Made by a program: the position numbers and the translations under genes. From Butyriboletus loyo (lineage: Eukaryota; Basidiomycota; Agaricomycetes; Boletales; Boletaceae), in the NCBI GenBank assembly GCA_038093515.1, contig JBBPSI010000162.1, positions 1 to 56,246 of the forward strand: a stretch of 56,246 nucleotides of DNA, given 5' to 3'. Shown here piece by piece: positions 33,148-45,687 of the stretch. Position 1 is the stretch's first letter, and every line of letters begins with the position of its first letter. Under the pieces are notes generated by a model. That model was not told where the DNA came from. It made no database searches and saw nothing but the letters and a program-made list of their open reading frames with translations.

Positions 33148-36100
33148 ATGGAAGCCAGAACGCTACAAGCTTTTCGTGAGTGTCAGTTGGGGCCCATCGA
33201 TATCCTGCTTGCTGACTCTGAATGGTTGTGGAACAGTGCGCGTGTTGTACACGGTTAACAGCAATCCGCAATATATTTTGGCCAAGTCTTCATCACAAGT
33301 CCCAGCGATCACATGTACCGAGGCCACAGCACAATATGCTATGAACGAACCCGTCTATGCACGAACCCCACTCAAGGCATGCCTTGCGGTGGTCTGTGAT
33401 TCCAGGTGAGTGCTGACTCTAATGCCGCCCTTTCCACCAGGAGGTTTCTCACACTACGGCAGTCCTGAACTCCTGCAGGACCCCATACGAGACTACTCTC
33501 TCTATGTCCTCGATCCACTGGAAGCAGAGCCCCTACCTACGGGTCTGGCACACGTATCTCAGGATAACCGCTCACCTCGCGGTGTGGCGGTTGCCCTTGG
33601 ACTCATGTCTTGGGCTCTTGAGTCGAATGATTCGACGAATGTATTTGTCACTGGTACGATCATCCCGCATGCCTCACCGGCGCTGGAAGTTGTTTTCGCA
33701 CTTCGAGAGGTGGGTTTTATTTTTTTCCATGTTTCGCCGTAGCTTTGTCTTGACTGGTCTGTCTTTTTTCACGAATGCTCATGTCATTTTTTCACTCGTA
33801 ACAGACCAAGCGCATGCTCAAACCTATATTCCACTCGTACTCTTCATTGGGCTCTGTATCTGCGCATGGCCCATCTCTACTTCCGAATCCTCCTCACCCT
33901 CCCCACGCTGCTGGAATGAGCTGGTTATCCACTTCTCAGGGACAGCGAACTCTGACCTGTTCAGCCGACTTTCCAGAGCTATACATAGGCCCCCCACGAC
34001 GTGCGCGTGGTCGTCCCGAAGGGTCGATCTCTTCGAAGTTAAAAGTTACACCGCAAGTCCGCGCCTCTTCCCTCCCTGGTAATACAGATCTCTGCGCAAA
34101 CTCGGGCTAATCGCTGACGGGATCAATGACGCAGGGGCGAGCTCGTCGAAAGCAGTAGAGACTCAACCTGAATCCAAGCAGGAAGTGGGGGGAAAGTCCA
34201 AGCAAAAGACTAAATCCAGGCCTCCGCGAGCTCCACCTAAATCCTCGCCATTTATCTGTGCACCGTTGACGCGCCACACACCGACGGGGGGGCTAGAAGG
34301 TGATGCAGGTGGAATACTTGCTTCCTACCAACGATCTCACCCGTTGAGTCAAAACCAAACTCAAGCACACGCTCAACTTCATCCCCAAGCTCGACCATAT
34401 TTGCATCCGACACATAATCCACTGCTGGGATTACTATCCGCAATCACATCTACTTCCTCCGGCAACACGGCAACGAACACTACCCCTGAGCAGCAAGCGG
34501 CACTCCTATCAGCTCTGCAAGGATTGCTTGCCACTAATCCTCATTTGCTACAGCTCGCGGCGACAAACATAGGGTTTTCCGCAAGTGGCGGGGAACAGGC
34601 TATCGAAAACAAACCAATGCACGAGGAAAGCAGTGCGGGTGATGAGCATGAGGACGGAGACTCAGATATCGTCATTCTTGACACTTCGACCATTGACACT
34701 GCCGCATTCTGCAAACCAAGCACTTGGCAGCTCGCCGCAAGTGACCACGATACATCACTAGCAACTGATCTAGAATCTCCGATGCCTAGTAGTCAGGGTA
34801 GAGATTCGTCACCTCTGCCTGCGAGCACGCCACCCTCCGGACAGGACAATGCACCGACATCGTCTCAAACGTCAACGCCGTCAGTAACTCCTGAAGCGAA
34901 GACACCGACTTCGAAGAGACCTATGGAAGAGGGAAACGTAACCGCCTCGCATCCCTCAGATATGCCATCAACGCCCACCCCATCCAGAACGCGTAAACGA
35001 AAACTGGGTGAATATATTCAGGGTCAAGCTCACCTGTCCACGCCAATGACCTCTGCTTCCCCCTCGCCTTCTGTGACGCGCACATCTAGTTCAGGAAGAG
35101 GCTTGACTGCGAGAGCACGAGTCCTGTCTTCGCCGACGGGTGGGAAGAACTCGGCGCGACTTCCTTCTATGCTAGGCTCCATGCGTACCATGGTAACCCC
35201 GAGTTCCCGTCTATGGAACAGTTCTTTGGGCTCTCCGACGTATGGCCACCCAGCTTTTTCGACTACCACCAAGAGTGAAAATCAGTCAATTACGCTTGCT
35301 TCCGGTCCATCGAAGTGGAAGCCAGACCATCCAGGAATCACAGACGCACCCTCGGATGGCATCGCGCCAGATACAACCTCACTGAAACGGAGACGTACTC
35401 TCAACGAGTTCATGGCAGAATGTGAAGCACGCAAGAACGCAAAAGTCCGAAAGCGGTCATCTTCGGGACGCAAGTTAGGTACGTGTTGGGTCTTATACTT
35501 CCTCTTTTGTTGGCTTGGTCCTTCCACTCATGGCATCTCATGTTTTCAGAGGCAGACATATCCGCGAATGTGTCACAAGCGGCTCCATCACGACCTGCCA
35601 AGTTGGTATCAACGAGGCATGCCCAGTCATCCCCTCCTCGTCTCCTATTCAGGTCTGATTCAATGGCTTCCTGGCTGCCCGCTTCGGGCGGGGCCGTCTC
35701 CAACCCTGCCTTGTCCATTACTACGTTAGCGTCTACGTTCACTTCAACAGCGGCTCCGACGAAGAATCCCCTCAAAAACTTTGTCCTGCCTGCGTGGGCT
35801 CGTACTGGTACCGCTATGCTTCCACGGCTGTCCGAGGAAGTATTGGCCCGCCAGCGTGCTGAGCGAGAAGCCAAGAGGGCACAAGTATCATCGAGGCGGC
35901 GGGAAGCTGCGAAAGCGAAACGCAAACGACTTCATGATGCGGAACGGCCTTCCTCTGACGAGGACGAGGACGATACAATTGTCGCGAATGATGGAAATCT
36001 ACGGTTACTGCACCCATCGTCGAGTGCTGTGCGAAGCACTCCCTTACTTCCACCTCCGCTGCCCTCTCTCCCCGTATTCGCTTCTGATGCGGTAGAGCCC

Positions 36101-37561
36101 ATTCCGTCGTCCCCGCCCCGGTCGCACCGCCAGCTCGCCGTTCCGAGCACACCACCAAGGAAACCTACCTCTTCAGGATCAGTGCCATATTGTACGCCTG
36201 GCAAGTCTGGCTCTTGCTCGCTATTCACGCCATCCGGCCAAGACCCGGGGTTATTGTTCACCCCAAGCACCCCCAGCGTCACCCGATCTCTGACCCAAGT
36301 TACGTTCACCCCGCGTTCCCCTACCGTGCTTTACCATTCAGGTACGAAGGCATCGCCCCGGGGGAGCGTGCCGCAAGCACCACGGACACCGAGGCGCAAT
36401 AGCGGAAATCATCAGACGCCTCGGAGCTTCCGCACTGGTAAAAACCCAAAGTTCGTGTCGCCGAGCTTGGCTGTTCGTACGCCGCAGACACAGACGGGAA
36501 TGGGAACGAGGGCGTTTTTGCTGCCGCCACCTTCACCCTGTGCCCAGCGAACGCAAAAACAAGTGCATCCCAATGCGTCAACAGGTTCGACTCCAATCGT
36601 TCCCGAGGATTCTGGGATCACAAAGCGGGAATCTCCATTGGACAAGTTGGGCGTCGAACCAGACAAGGGTCGTGGGGAAGAAGATATGCTCCGTTGCGAA
36701 CCGGACAACGCGCTCCTTGGGAAGGACACGCCAATTCCTCCGGCACAGTGGAGGCCCATTCGCCCAACCGTAGACGACGGTCGGGAAACAGGTGAGCTGC
36801 ACGACATTACCCCCAACGGTGACGCGCCACACGCGGAAGAGGGATATGCCTCCAGTCCCCTGCCACCTTCCTCACCTCTCCCAGCCAGCGCGTTCTCGAG
36901 TCCCACAAAGTACCACGACAGCGCTTTCAACACTTCACCCATAAACAACCTCGTTTTGCCCGACTCTGACATTCTTCTACCTTCTGCAAGCGACTCGGAT
37001 GGACCCCGGGGGATAGTTGACGCGACTTGGCTCTCTGATGATGCACGTGCGGCCTCGTGGCTCACCGAGACCGAAGCGTGGTTGACCGACACGGAAGGCG
37101 GACCACGCCTGACCGACTCGGATGCTGCCTGGTTGTCCGATTCAGACGCCGTCTTTGAGGACATGTCGTCGTCGCTTCCGCCGTCCGCTGCTTCAAACTG
37201 GCTCTCTGACGACGCAGACGTCGATGTTGATACTGACGGCGAACTTGGAGCGATGGAGGGTCGGGACGGTGGATTCGATGCTGATGCGTTTGAATGGGCA
37301 TTTGCGGCCCTCGTGGAGCATGGTGGTCCAGGGGGACGGGGTGCAGCCAACAACTCGAAGGATGGGGCTGAGGCTGGTGCCAGTAGCGCCACGCACAGCG
37401 CGAGGGTGGAATCTGAATTTTGGGAATCGATGCAACCACTTTTGGGAGCGAACGCGATCAAGGACGTGGGCGTGGTGTCTGGGCCTGTGGGGAGTGTGGG
37501 TGACCCCAGGCCCGTGGCGCAAGACATTCAAGCGTTGTTTGATGGTTTGGTTGGGACGTGA
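33148..37561 (+). CDS. Ams2/Spt21-like transcriptional regulator
   Basis: Resembles fungal Ams2/Spt21 proteins, nuclear factors that regulate histone gene expression. Six exons close in phase: 33148-33175, 33237-33405, 33463-33709, 33805-34037, 34088-35478 and 35550-37561, giving 1359 residues. The N-terminal domain is conserved: LRVLYTVNSNPQYILAKS, KACLAVVCDSSPELLQD, DYSLYVLDPLEAEPL, GVAVALGLMSWAL and ALEVVFALRETKRMLKP. The rest is long, Ser/Pro-rich and disordered with basic patches (KRPMEEGN, SRTRKRKLGEYIQG, KRRRTLNEFMAECEARKNAK, RQRAEREAKRAQVSSRRREA) and an acidic tail with repeated WLSD/WLTD units near 37030-37220. Start at 33148 gives MEARTLQAF-LRVLYT. An alternative open frame from 32945 exists but puts unrelated sequence before the domain. 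No zinc finger was seen. Confidence 0.78.
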
Positions 37562-37941
37562 TATATGGACGACGAGTATCGATGTAGTATGTATGTACGT
37601 CTAGTCTGTCGTCGAGGAAGTCAGCTGTGGTAGTAGTAACTTTGTGCACACTAGACCACCTCGACGAGATTTCTTCAAGAGATTCATGCGAGTCTGATAC
37701 ATTGAAAAATTTCAGAGTGAAATCGGTCCACGAGTTGGGATAGAGTGCTTCAACATCGGTGGCGAGCAAAGCTGGTGTTTCAGTGTCTTTGGGGGGATTG
37801 TTGAAGTCCAACACTGAAGCTGAGTACTCATTACAAGGGTGGTGACATTACTGAGAGAGCCCGCCCGTGTCATCGTCCGAACAATGGCCGTTCTTCAAGA
37901 GTAATCTATCCTCACCGTGCTTCCGTTCCCGAACCGCCATG
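37500..37941 (-). CDS. Possible small hypothetical gene
   Basis: An ATG at about 37941 begins MAVRERKH and could splice (GTGAGG donor) to a frame reading VLDFNNPPKDTETPALLATD and NSWTDFTLKFFNVSDSH. The composition looks protein-like, but there is no known motif, the 3' end is unclear and the frame overlaps the end of the Ams2-like gene in antisense. Kept only as a weak candidate. Confidence 0.22.
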
Positions 37942-38262
37942 TCAACAAGCGATCTCAACGTCAGACAGCTCGGAGGTCAAGAATCAAAAAGTCTGCAGTC
38001 CGACAAACGCGGCAAAAACGAGACGTGCATGTCGATGATATCGTAACAAGTGGATCCGAGGGATATAACACAGCAGAGAGCATCGAACGAAAAATACCAG
38101 GAATATTAATGACAGACCAGGATTCAGATAGGATCAACCCCGCGCACGCGCCGCATGGTCGGTTTTGAACGCAAAGAAAAAGAAAAGAAGAGGAGGAAAA
38201 GGATTACAATCAGATGCACATGTCGCCCTGGCCCCACCCACCCACACCTGCCCCTACGCAAC
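37942..38262. other. Intergenic spacer 3' of SPA2
   Basis: Contains a purine-rich tract at about 38168-38203 (AAAGAAAAAGAAAAGAAGAG) just downstream of the SPA2 stop. No gene supported. Confidence 0.35.
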
Positions 38263-41200
38263 TTACCGCTCCCCCAGCTTCATCAACCCCTTCATCGCAT
38301 TCGCCACCGCAAAACTCGACTTGGCCATGATCTGCCTCGACTCTTTCGTCACCTCCGGCAACGCCTGCACGTCCTCGAGCTTCTTGGCATGCTCAGAAAG
38401 CTGCTCCAGAATATCGGCGCCTTGTTGTGCAGACGCCGGAGGTAGATTGCCGCTGCAGACGGCAACGATGCTGGTCACGATCGTGATGATCTGCGTCAGG
38501 TTCTCGTTCAGCGTCGGCGCTGGTATCGGCGTGCGTACGCCAGACAGTACACTCTGGATGGCATAGACGATGGATTCGGTCTGGGCTTCCAGATAGGGCT
38601 GTTCACGGTTAAAAGGGGGCACGTCAGTAGCAGCCCCGAACTACAAACGGAAGCCCACCTTGAGTTCAGACCATGCATCTTCGGACGGTGCAGAGTCGTC
38701 ACTAATGACGCCACTTCCGGGAACGGGTGACTTGTCGAATATAGGAGGAGGCGAGTTCGTACTAGAACTCGATGGCTCAGACGACGACGCTCCTCTTCGA
38801 TCCATGAATCGAGCAGCCGGGGATTCCCCTTCTCTACGCCTTGAGATTGAGCTCGCAGCAGACAACGCGCGCTCGTGTCCAGACCGCAGCTCTTCGATGG
38901 AACGATGGGACAGCGGAGGCTGTGAAGCTAGCGGAGGGATCGAAAATTCTTCCTGTTCAGCTCGAGTAGCCTTTCGAATGCAGACGATCCTAGAGATCTC
39001 TGTGATGGTCGCAGAGACATGGCTCGCAGCAGCATCGAGGAGACTGACGGGAGACATCCCAGAGCTCATGGCGTGCGTTTTGGTTGCGACCACGAGGTTC
39101 GAAAGGGTTGCTTCGAGACGTTCACGAAGAGAGCGGAGATGATCAATGCCGATGTTGGCAGGTGTAGGTTGTGATTCGTATGCTCGAACGTCTTCGATGA
39201 TCGCGGAGGTAGAGTTTACAACCGCTTTCATTGGCATGAGGACGCGCGTTGGGGCATTTGACCGTCCTGCTGCCAAAAGACTATCGATTCCTGATACAAA
39301 GGCAGTGACGTGTATGTCAACTAGTCCACCGTCCGAAGCCATAGGCATCTGATCGTCCATCTTGGGAGCTTGCGTATGCAGCTGAGAAGTGGCTATGAGG
39401 AAAAATAAAGGTTCTCGGAATCAGCACAGATAAGATACAGAAAAATGACTTACCTTTAACACTTCTCAGTTCAGTCTTTGCCAGCTCGTACTTGCGTTTG
39501 TATTCTTTAAGCTGATTATCTAAATCGCGAATGACCGTAAGGTCCGCGTCTTTCGCAGTCATCAACTCGTCGTTCCGGCGGCCCAGATCCGCCAACTCAG
39601 TCATTAAACCCTCCATATCCGAACGAAGCTGTTCGATCATTTCACTATCACCCTATTTAAAGGTTAGACACAGAAGACCATGGTCAACTGGATGGACAGA
39701 CCCGTGACAAACCACCTCCACGCTCCTCCTCGAGGCGCTCGATGCGGTCTCGGAGTATTTGGAGCTCTTCCTCGTCGTTTTGGGCCCGTTTCATCTCCCT
39801 TTCTTTCTCTCTAGCTCGCAGATCACGAAGTTCATCAAGGTCTTTCTGCAGTGCTCTCATTGCAGACCCATGTTCCTCGGCGCGCTACACAGATAGTCAA
39901 CATAGCATGGGGTCCAGTTAGAACCCTAACTTGCCTTGCGGAAACCATCGATTTCTTCTTCCAATAGTTTGATTCGCTGTTGGCTTTCGCGCAATTCCTT
40001 TTCTCGTTGTTCTGCATTTTCAAGGTCATGCTCCAGTATCGCGATCCTGCCTTGCATCGTCGCGATCTTGAATTCATACTCGCGTCTCAGCCGCTCGTGA
40101 TCCTCTCCGCCCACGCTAACTCGACCCCCCATGTTTCTCATGGCACCAGCCGACCGATCAGATGTCACAGAAGCCCGTCCAAGCGAGACCTTCTCAAAGT
40201 AATCGTCCCCACTTCTTTCCCCGGCTCCTTCCTCATCGTCTAGGACATCTCTTGACACTTGACTCCTTAGTCGCGCGCCTAGTGCGTTCAACCCACCCAG
40301 AGAGGGACCCTCGTGTTCCTCATCAATCCCACCGTAGGCATCCCCATCTCCGTCTCTGCCACGATCACCAACGGTCATGACCGAACTGTCTCGCGCCTCT
40401 TCGCGCCCATAAGGTACCTCGATGTCCTCCTCCGCAATCGTGCTCTTGTTCGGGATGACCATACCACTCGTTGCAGTCGCACTCTGAGCGTTTGTTGTTC
40501 CAGTAGAGTCGCTATGGATGCTAGTCGACGCACTCGGCCGGCGACCAAAGTCTGGAATTGGCCCATGTGCAATATCTTGGGACGACTTCTTTCGAGAGCC
40601 GAAGCCATATGGACTGGCGTCTGATCCGTAGGCGTCGTCGCTACGTCTAGGTGGTACTTCATCGTCGCTAGGTCGGTATCTCCCGAATGCGTCTTCCGAA
40701 GGGCGCCGGCCCGCCGGATGAGATCCATATCCATTATCCATCCCTCTATCTTCAGAGATACGTGCTACCCGAGAAACCGGAGGGAGGGTAGGAGCATCCA
40801 AGCGAGGTGAAGCGTGGAATTCTGGTGAAGGTATATCATCATAAGCTGATCCCGGAGAGCCGACAGGAGCTGTCCCGACTTCGTTCTGTCAAACGAGGAT
40901 TTGGCAAATCAGAATAGCGATGTGAGCTGGAAACCCCACCGACCTCCTCTTTGAACTCGGGGTAACGTCTCGATAGCTCGAAGTAAACATCAGAGGATAG
41001 ATCTTCAAATCGAGGGCTTGGAAGTGTTGCGAGCTTCTGTCGGGCCTGGTTCCTCTTTGGATGAAACTCGTCGCGTGGAGGTAGACAGGGTACTGGGTTC
41101 GAGAATGGATGGGCGCTGTAAGATCATAGCATCCACCAATGACACGCACTTTCGTTCTCTGGTGTGTTTATCTTCCGACGAATGAGCTCGTCGTATACAT

Positions 41201-41533
41201 CAGTGGACAGCTCTTGGAACTGTTGCTTCGTGAGCCGGGTGAGCTTTTGCCGCGCAGTAGAGCGAGAATTTGGCGGTGCTGCAATTTCGGTGTGAGTTTC
41301 CGGGGGCCAATGCATGTCGGTGATTCGTACGGACATTTAGCAAGGTATGCTACAAGATATTGCTGTAGCTCGTTGTAATGGGTCCTCGCAATAACCTTGG
41401 AATCGAACGAGGGTATCGCTGGCACGGATCCCTGATCTTTCAATGGACGGTACGATTCCGTACGGTAGTTGGAAATTCCAGAGAAGGTGGTCGGCGTGGG
41501 CGACGATGCCCTCGACGACTGGTTTCGTTTCAT
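38263..41533 (-). CDS. SPA2: Polarisome scaffold protein Spa2
   Basis: Spa2 is the scaffold of the polarisome at the hyphal tip. Eight exons close in phase: 41533-41335, 41278-41146, 41115-40944, 40885-39935, 39884-39702, 39652-39454, 39392-38659 and 38598-38263, giving 968 residues. Two Spa2 homology repeats are plain: LTRLTKQQFQELSTDVYDEL and LATLPSPRFEDLSSDVYFEL. A Ser-rich and Asp/Gly-rich disordered region follows, then a long coiled coil (EYEFKIATMQGRIAILEHDL to KRKYELAKTELRSVK). The C-terminal helical domain (HVTAFVSGIDSLLAAGRS, SNLVVATKTHAMSSG, ESRQIMAKSSFAVANAMKGL) matches the Spa2/GIT-type C-terminus. The intron after residue GFRK has a GCAAGT donor (GC-AG type). Confidence 0.92.
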
Positions 41534-43092
41534 GGTTGGATGTTGTCGAGGAGGAGGATTGAGCTCGCCACTGCCCCATGTGTTGTTCGCGCAGCCGAGC
41601 CTAGTCGCCACGAGGCTACCGCGCGAGCCGTTCTGCACGTGACGCGTAAGCAGTATGACGGCACTTGGTACTTTGGCTGCTTTGAGACGAGGATGGAAAG
41701 GTTTCCCAATCCGATTCGAGAAGCGTGGAAGGGGCGACTGCGGTTGCAGGAGGTCAATGTCCTCGATCTGAGGACCGGGACCAAGGACGTGTCGGATTAC
41801 GCTCGCATCGTCTTGTGCACTGGGATCCGTGTTCCACCAACTTTTGTAACCACTGTAGGGATACAGTCAAGCTCTCATTCCTGAGACCTCCGTGGTACAA
41901 GCTGGCTTGACTCTTCCGTGGGCGAGTCGCACACTCGGCCGAGTCCGCGTCACACGTCGATCGAATTCTGAATTTCTGAACGAGGACTCGAGTGAATCCA
42001 GATTACTCAGTTGTTGTGGTCGGAGAAGGCAAGTTTGCGCAGGAGTGAGTAGAGTGGTCAGTTTCGCACTGTCGTAGATCTAACAAGCAGTCGCTCGGCA
42101 TTTCCTCCCAGTTAGTTGGCTCGTCACGGCATCAGAGTGACTGTCGTTTTTTAAATGGCGGACGCTGTATTGGCGTACCCAATCCAGCTCCCGGACTGGA
42201 TCTGGAAGAGCAGGTATGTCTAAAGTGTCATTAGCCCACACACGTTGTTCATCGACTTCCAGGTGTCTTGGGGTATTCTCGCCACACATTGAGCTACGAA
42301 CCCGTCTGGAGTAAGTTAGACTGCAGTGGAATAATTATTGATCCGATCAGCTACGCACACCACCGCGTTCGGCAGCATTATCACACACAGGTTTCTGAAA
42401 CTTTTTAGCATGGAGTTTTGTATGTGGTTTGTCAGTACATTTCATTGGCATCACGATAACGACATGCAACTCAAAGTGCTGAAGATTCGCCTCTACGGCA
42501 CGTACACTCATTGTTCTTGGGGCATTCATACAAGCGACGAGGGAAGGACGATTTCCATGCTCTCGTGAATCGAGGAAAGATTAGGCCCGTCGCTCCAACC
42601 AGGGCAGAGTCTGTTGTGTTGCGGAACGAGCAGACACTTCGGGTGGACGCTGTGATCCTCACCGCTGTGTTTTCTTCGTCCTGGACAAGCATCTTCACCA
42701 GTGGGTTTGGTACATTCAATGCTTATGACTGCCTCAGAGAAAACGGTCGAAGAGCTCGGTATATAAGACACCTTCCTTCACAACCGCAATATAATTCGTT
42801 GAGGACGACGACACACTGATGCAGTGATACCTACATACTCTCGCGGCATCGTTTCACTCCGTCCGTGTATCCGTACGCACGGCACAATTCCGACCACACG
42901 GCACCAGCGGAGCCGCCGCCCGATCGGGCCGAGGGACCGCGGGAACGCGAACAACGAAGGTTTTAACCACATATAACGAACGGACGAGCAGGAGAGTTGC
43001 GAACGCATAGGACGGAGTGTTACAATATACGTATTCGTGTCGTGGTACGAGGTTAGCTCACACTCTGTTCGAACCTTGCGCAGCAAGAACGT
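41534..43092. other. Intergenic region, no supported gene
   Basis: About 1.5 kb between SPA2 and the right arm of the inverted duplication. Frames up to about 170 codons occur on both strands but none shows a motif or consistent splicing. A TATATAAG box lies at about 42759. Confidence 0.4.
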
Positions 43093-43145
43093 CCGCATAC
43101 GAGACACAACGAATTGGATAGTCAACGTTGCCAACAAACGAGTCG

Positions 43146-44628
43146 TTAGTTAGACGTAGAATAAGTGTAGGCAGTGCTAGCAAAGCCGATTCGTTTGTTC
43201 GTGGTATCATACACGCTGTAGTACCGCTCCCTGAAAAAGTGGACAACATCAGCGTCTACGCTCGCTGTGGACGAAAAAGAAAGAAGAAAAGAAAAGATAG
43301 ATAAAACCAATGATGGACGCACAGGAAGCCGTATCCAAGTATAAAGTCGAGGCCAGTCCCAGAGTCCCTTCCGATGTCGCTGACGATGAGGTAAATCGAC
43401 CTAGAGCTCCCTCCGACGGCAGTGTTGAGCGAACGAGGCCAGATCTGCCCATTACACGTTAGCTCGTACGACCTGTACCCGATATTGAAGTACAACGACT
43501 CCAAGTTGGCATATTGGGCGGTGGAGATCCTGAGCAGGCCGGTGGCAGAATCCGGGGTACCGCCAGTCTTGGACTGGTAATTCTGGAACGCATCTGTAGA
43601 TTGCGACAGAAGACATTAGCGCGCCATGGTCAGGTACTCGGGTTCGAGACGTTACTCACCAGTCGGGATGTATATCAGCGTGGTGCCAGTGTCGACGATA
43701 CCAGCGGTCAACGACAAGATAGTGTCGTTGCCGTATACGATCGATTCCATGTTGATACCCCAGAATCGGGATGCAGGCGAGGTTGTCGTGAGCGCAATAT
43801 ACTCAACAGAGCCAATCGTGACGCTACTATCATAAGCGCCAAACGTAAGCTCTCCGTTGATACCCCTCTCGGACTCGTTGAACGGCACGAAATAAATACC
43901 AAGCACCTCCTCGGATATCGTTCCGAGAGAGAGAAGGTTGTCCACTACCGTAGGGACCGTTTCTGTATTGTTGACCGTACCCACAGTCAGATCAACGGGG
44001 CCTACACCAAGGATACCATCAATGCCAAGGCCAGCGAAACCCCTGGATGTGTTGGCCACGCCAATAGATTGTTGGTCGATCACCAAACGAGGGCCGAGCG
44101 TGACGGTATCAATCCATTCCTCTCCAGAGAAATTCCCAGAGCCGTAGGCTACTGACTATGATCACCGGTAAGCTCGACGCAAACGATACGAGGGCATCAG
44201 AAACGTACAACAGTATTTCCGGTGTCACGACTGCTGCTAGTTGGAGTGTACGACTTATTTGTTCCCACGAACGTGTTGGAGCTTCCGGTATCAATCACAA
44301 GCGTGTCTGTGATCAGTCAGTTTCTGCATCTACAATGGCGGCAGATCCCCGTACAGTTTGTTGCCGGAGTACCAACTCCAACCTGAGCAGTGTACGACAT
44401 TACGGCGTTTGTGACGCTGACGGACCCGCTGCGTTTGCCAAGCTGGGTAGCCTTTTTCATGGCCTGGGCACGAGCGCGGTCCACGTCAATAAAGCTCATG
44501 TCGCCAAGTGCATTGATCTTCCTCGCAAGGCTAATGGTGGCCTTGCCGCGACTATGACTGGCAGGACTCGCATCCACGGCGGACAACATGATAAGTATCA
44601 GAGAAAGGTGTGTTTTAGAAAGGAACAT
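43146..44628 (-). CDS. Secreted aspartic protease AP4 (A1 family, polyporopepsin-like)
   Basis: Five exons in phase: 44628-44355, 44306-44209, 44155-43660, 43593-43323 and 43230-43146, giving 407 residues. Signal peptide MFLSKTHLSLILIMLSAVDA is identical to AP3, and exons 1-3 differ from AP3 at few places. Catalytic aspartates lie in VIDTGSSNTF (LVIDTG rather than LLIDTG) and GIVDTGTTLI. Exon 4 (YQSKTGGTPDSATGLL, YRSYELTCNGQIWPRS, DIGRDSGTGLDFILGYGFL) and intron 4 differ clearly from AP3, which there looks like AP2. Exon 4 adds a cysteine (LTCNGQ) not seen in the other three. Same promoter block as the paralogues lies upstream. Confidence 0.93.
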
Positions 44629-44890
44629 GATGGTTTTACAGCAGGTCTGAAGAACTGGAGGTTGATCGAGGTTCTGGTTGATCCCGTACTTTTAAAGACT
44701 TCACGCTCGGTTGTTCGTATAACTGGAAACGAGGGGCGTGTGATGGTTGTATGGTTTCAAGTGTTTCATTTGGCTCCACTGTCACGTCAAGAAGTAATTA
44801 TTGCTGCAAGAAGGGTCAGAAGGGCCAGAGATGTGACGCGACTCACCAGGGTCATGCCAATACCATCGAGGCCGCGTGTTCCCATACGAA
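44629..44890 (-). promoter_or_regulatory. AP4 5' flank conserved among the protease paralogues
   Basis: On the minus strand it carries CGAGCGTGAAGTCTTTAAA (44709-44691) and the upstream ACCCTGGTGAGTCGCGTCAC block near 44835-44855. It matches the AP3 flank almost base for base. Confidence 0.55.
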
Positions 44891-45012
44891 CACCGTGACA
44901 GGTTTGTAAGATTGGGCAAGGCCTATAGGCCAGCTCGCTAAAGCTTGTCAAAAAAATGCTACGTGGCGCTGACAACACTCGAGAGACGCCCCTATGGGTT
45001 GACCATTGGCAC

Positions 45013-45048
45013 TTGAAAGCTTGAAAGCTTGAAAGCTTGAAAGCTTGA
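45013..45048. repeat. Tandem array of TTGAAAGC, four units
   Basis: Four perfect copies of TTGAAAGC and a partial fifth. The matching place in the left arm (about 22637) has none, so the array expanded or contracted after the arms separated. Confidence 0.9.
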
Positions 45049-45329
45049 GTACTGTCATCGATACAGCGGCAATGCCACAGGAACATGTCTGACCTCTGAC
45101 AAATTCCGCCGCTCAACGGTGACTTTTAGGCACCGGTTTGGAGGAGTGTATTCAACCGAGACGGTTTCCAATAGGGTTGCACATGGGTAACACCGCGGGT
45201 CGGCGAACCAACACTGTTTGCAGGGGTACGCGGTATCGATGCGGGTTAGACAGAGGTCGACCATGGAAAGCGGAAGGCGTGCTACATTTCGTCCAGCTTC
45301 ACTGCCTACTGCCCTCGAGGCAAAAGCTG

Positions 45330-45687
45330 ACACTAGGGGTCTAGTGGATATGCCACCTTCCCTGGTCTGTCTTTGCGGCAGATGCTGGCTCATGTCACGA
45401 GTCGCGGGTTCAATTCCCATACCAACCACCAGAGGGTTTTAGTGGGTAGTGCGTGACAGTTTAGTCCCACAGTACCCGCTAATGTCAAAGGCTCCTCATG
45501 TGATGTCTCTGTAAATGGATTTCCTCCTGGAGAGTGGCGTTGTTATTCCCAGACGGTGTTTCACACCACCGCTATTGCATACTGAATTGAGCCTGAGCAG
45601 CAGCGGGATATGCGCCTTGTGTTGTGTGTACTGGGACCAGTCTAGGCGGTTGCCATACACCGTTGTGCCTCTCTCTCTCAAAAAAAA
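45330..45687 (+). repeat. tRNA-derived SINE, best copy (copy B)
   Basis: The 5' part has a pol III A-box TAGTGGATATG at 45342-45352 and a B-box within GGGTTCAATTCCC at about 45406-45418, followed by CATACCAACCA, all as in a tRNA. The body has no coding potential and the element ends in an A tract (45680-45687) after CTCTCTCT. Two further copies of the 3' part lie at 1017-1240 and 22112-22190. No target-site duplication was identified. Confidence 0.6.

Noticed and set aside
32945..33405. Longer first exon for the Ams2-like gene (MNGNALLVDK...)
   Set aside because: A small exon at 33148-33175 plus an intron with GTGAGT and CAG ends gives a start that leads straight into the conserved LRVLYT domain.
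42511..42819. 103-codon frame on the plus strand
   Set aside because: No motif, overlapped by an equally long antisense frame, no splice partners.
45406..45425. Genuine tRNA gene
   Set aside because: B-box and CCA-like end are present, but the T stem has mismatches, A- and B-boxes are about 55 bp apart with no cloverleaf, and the sequence continues as a SINE body.
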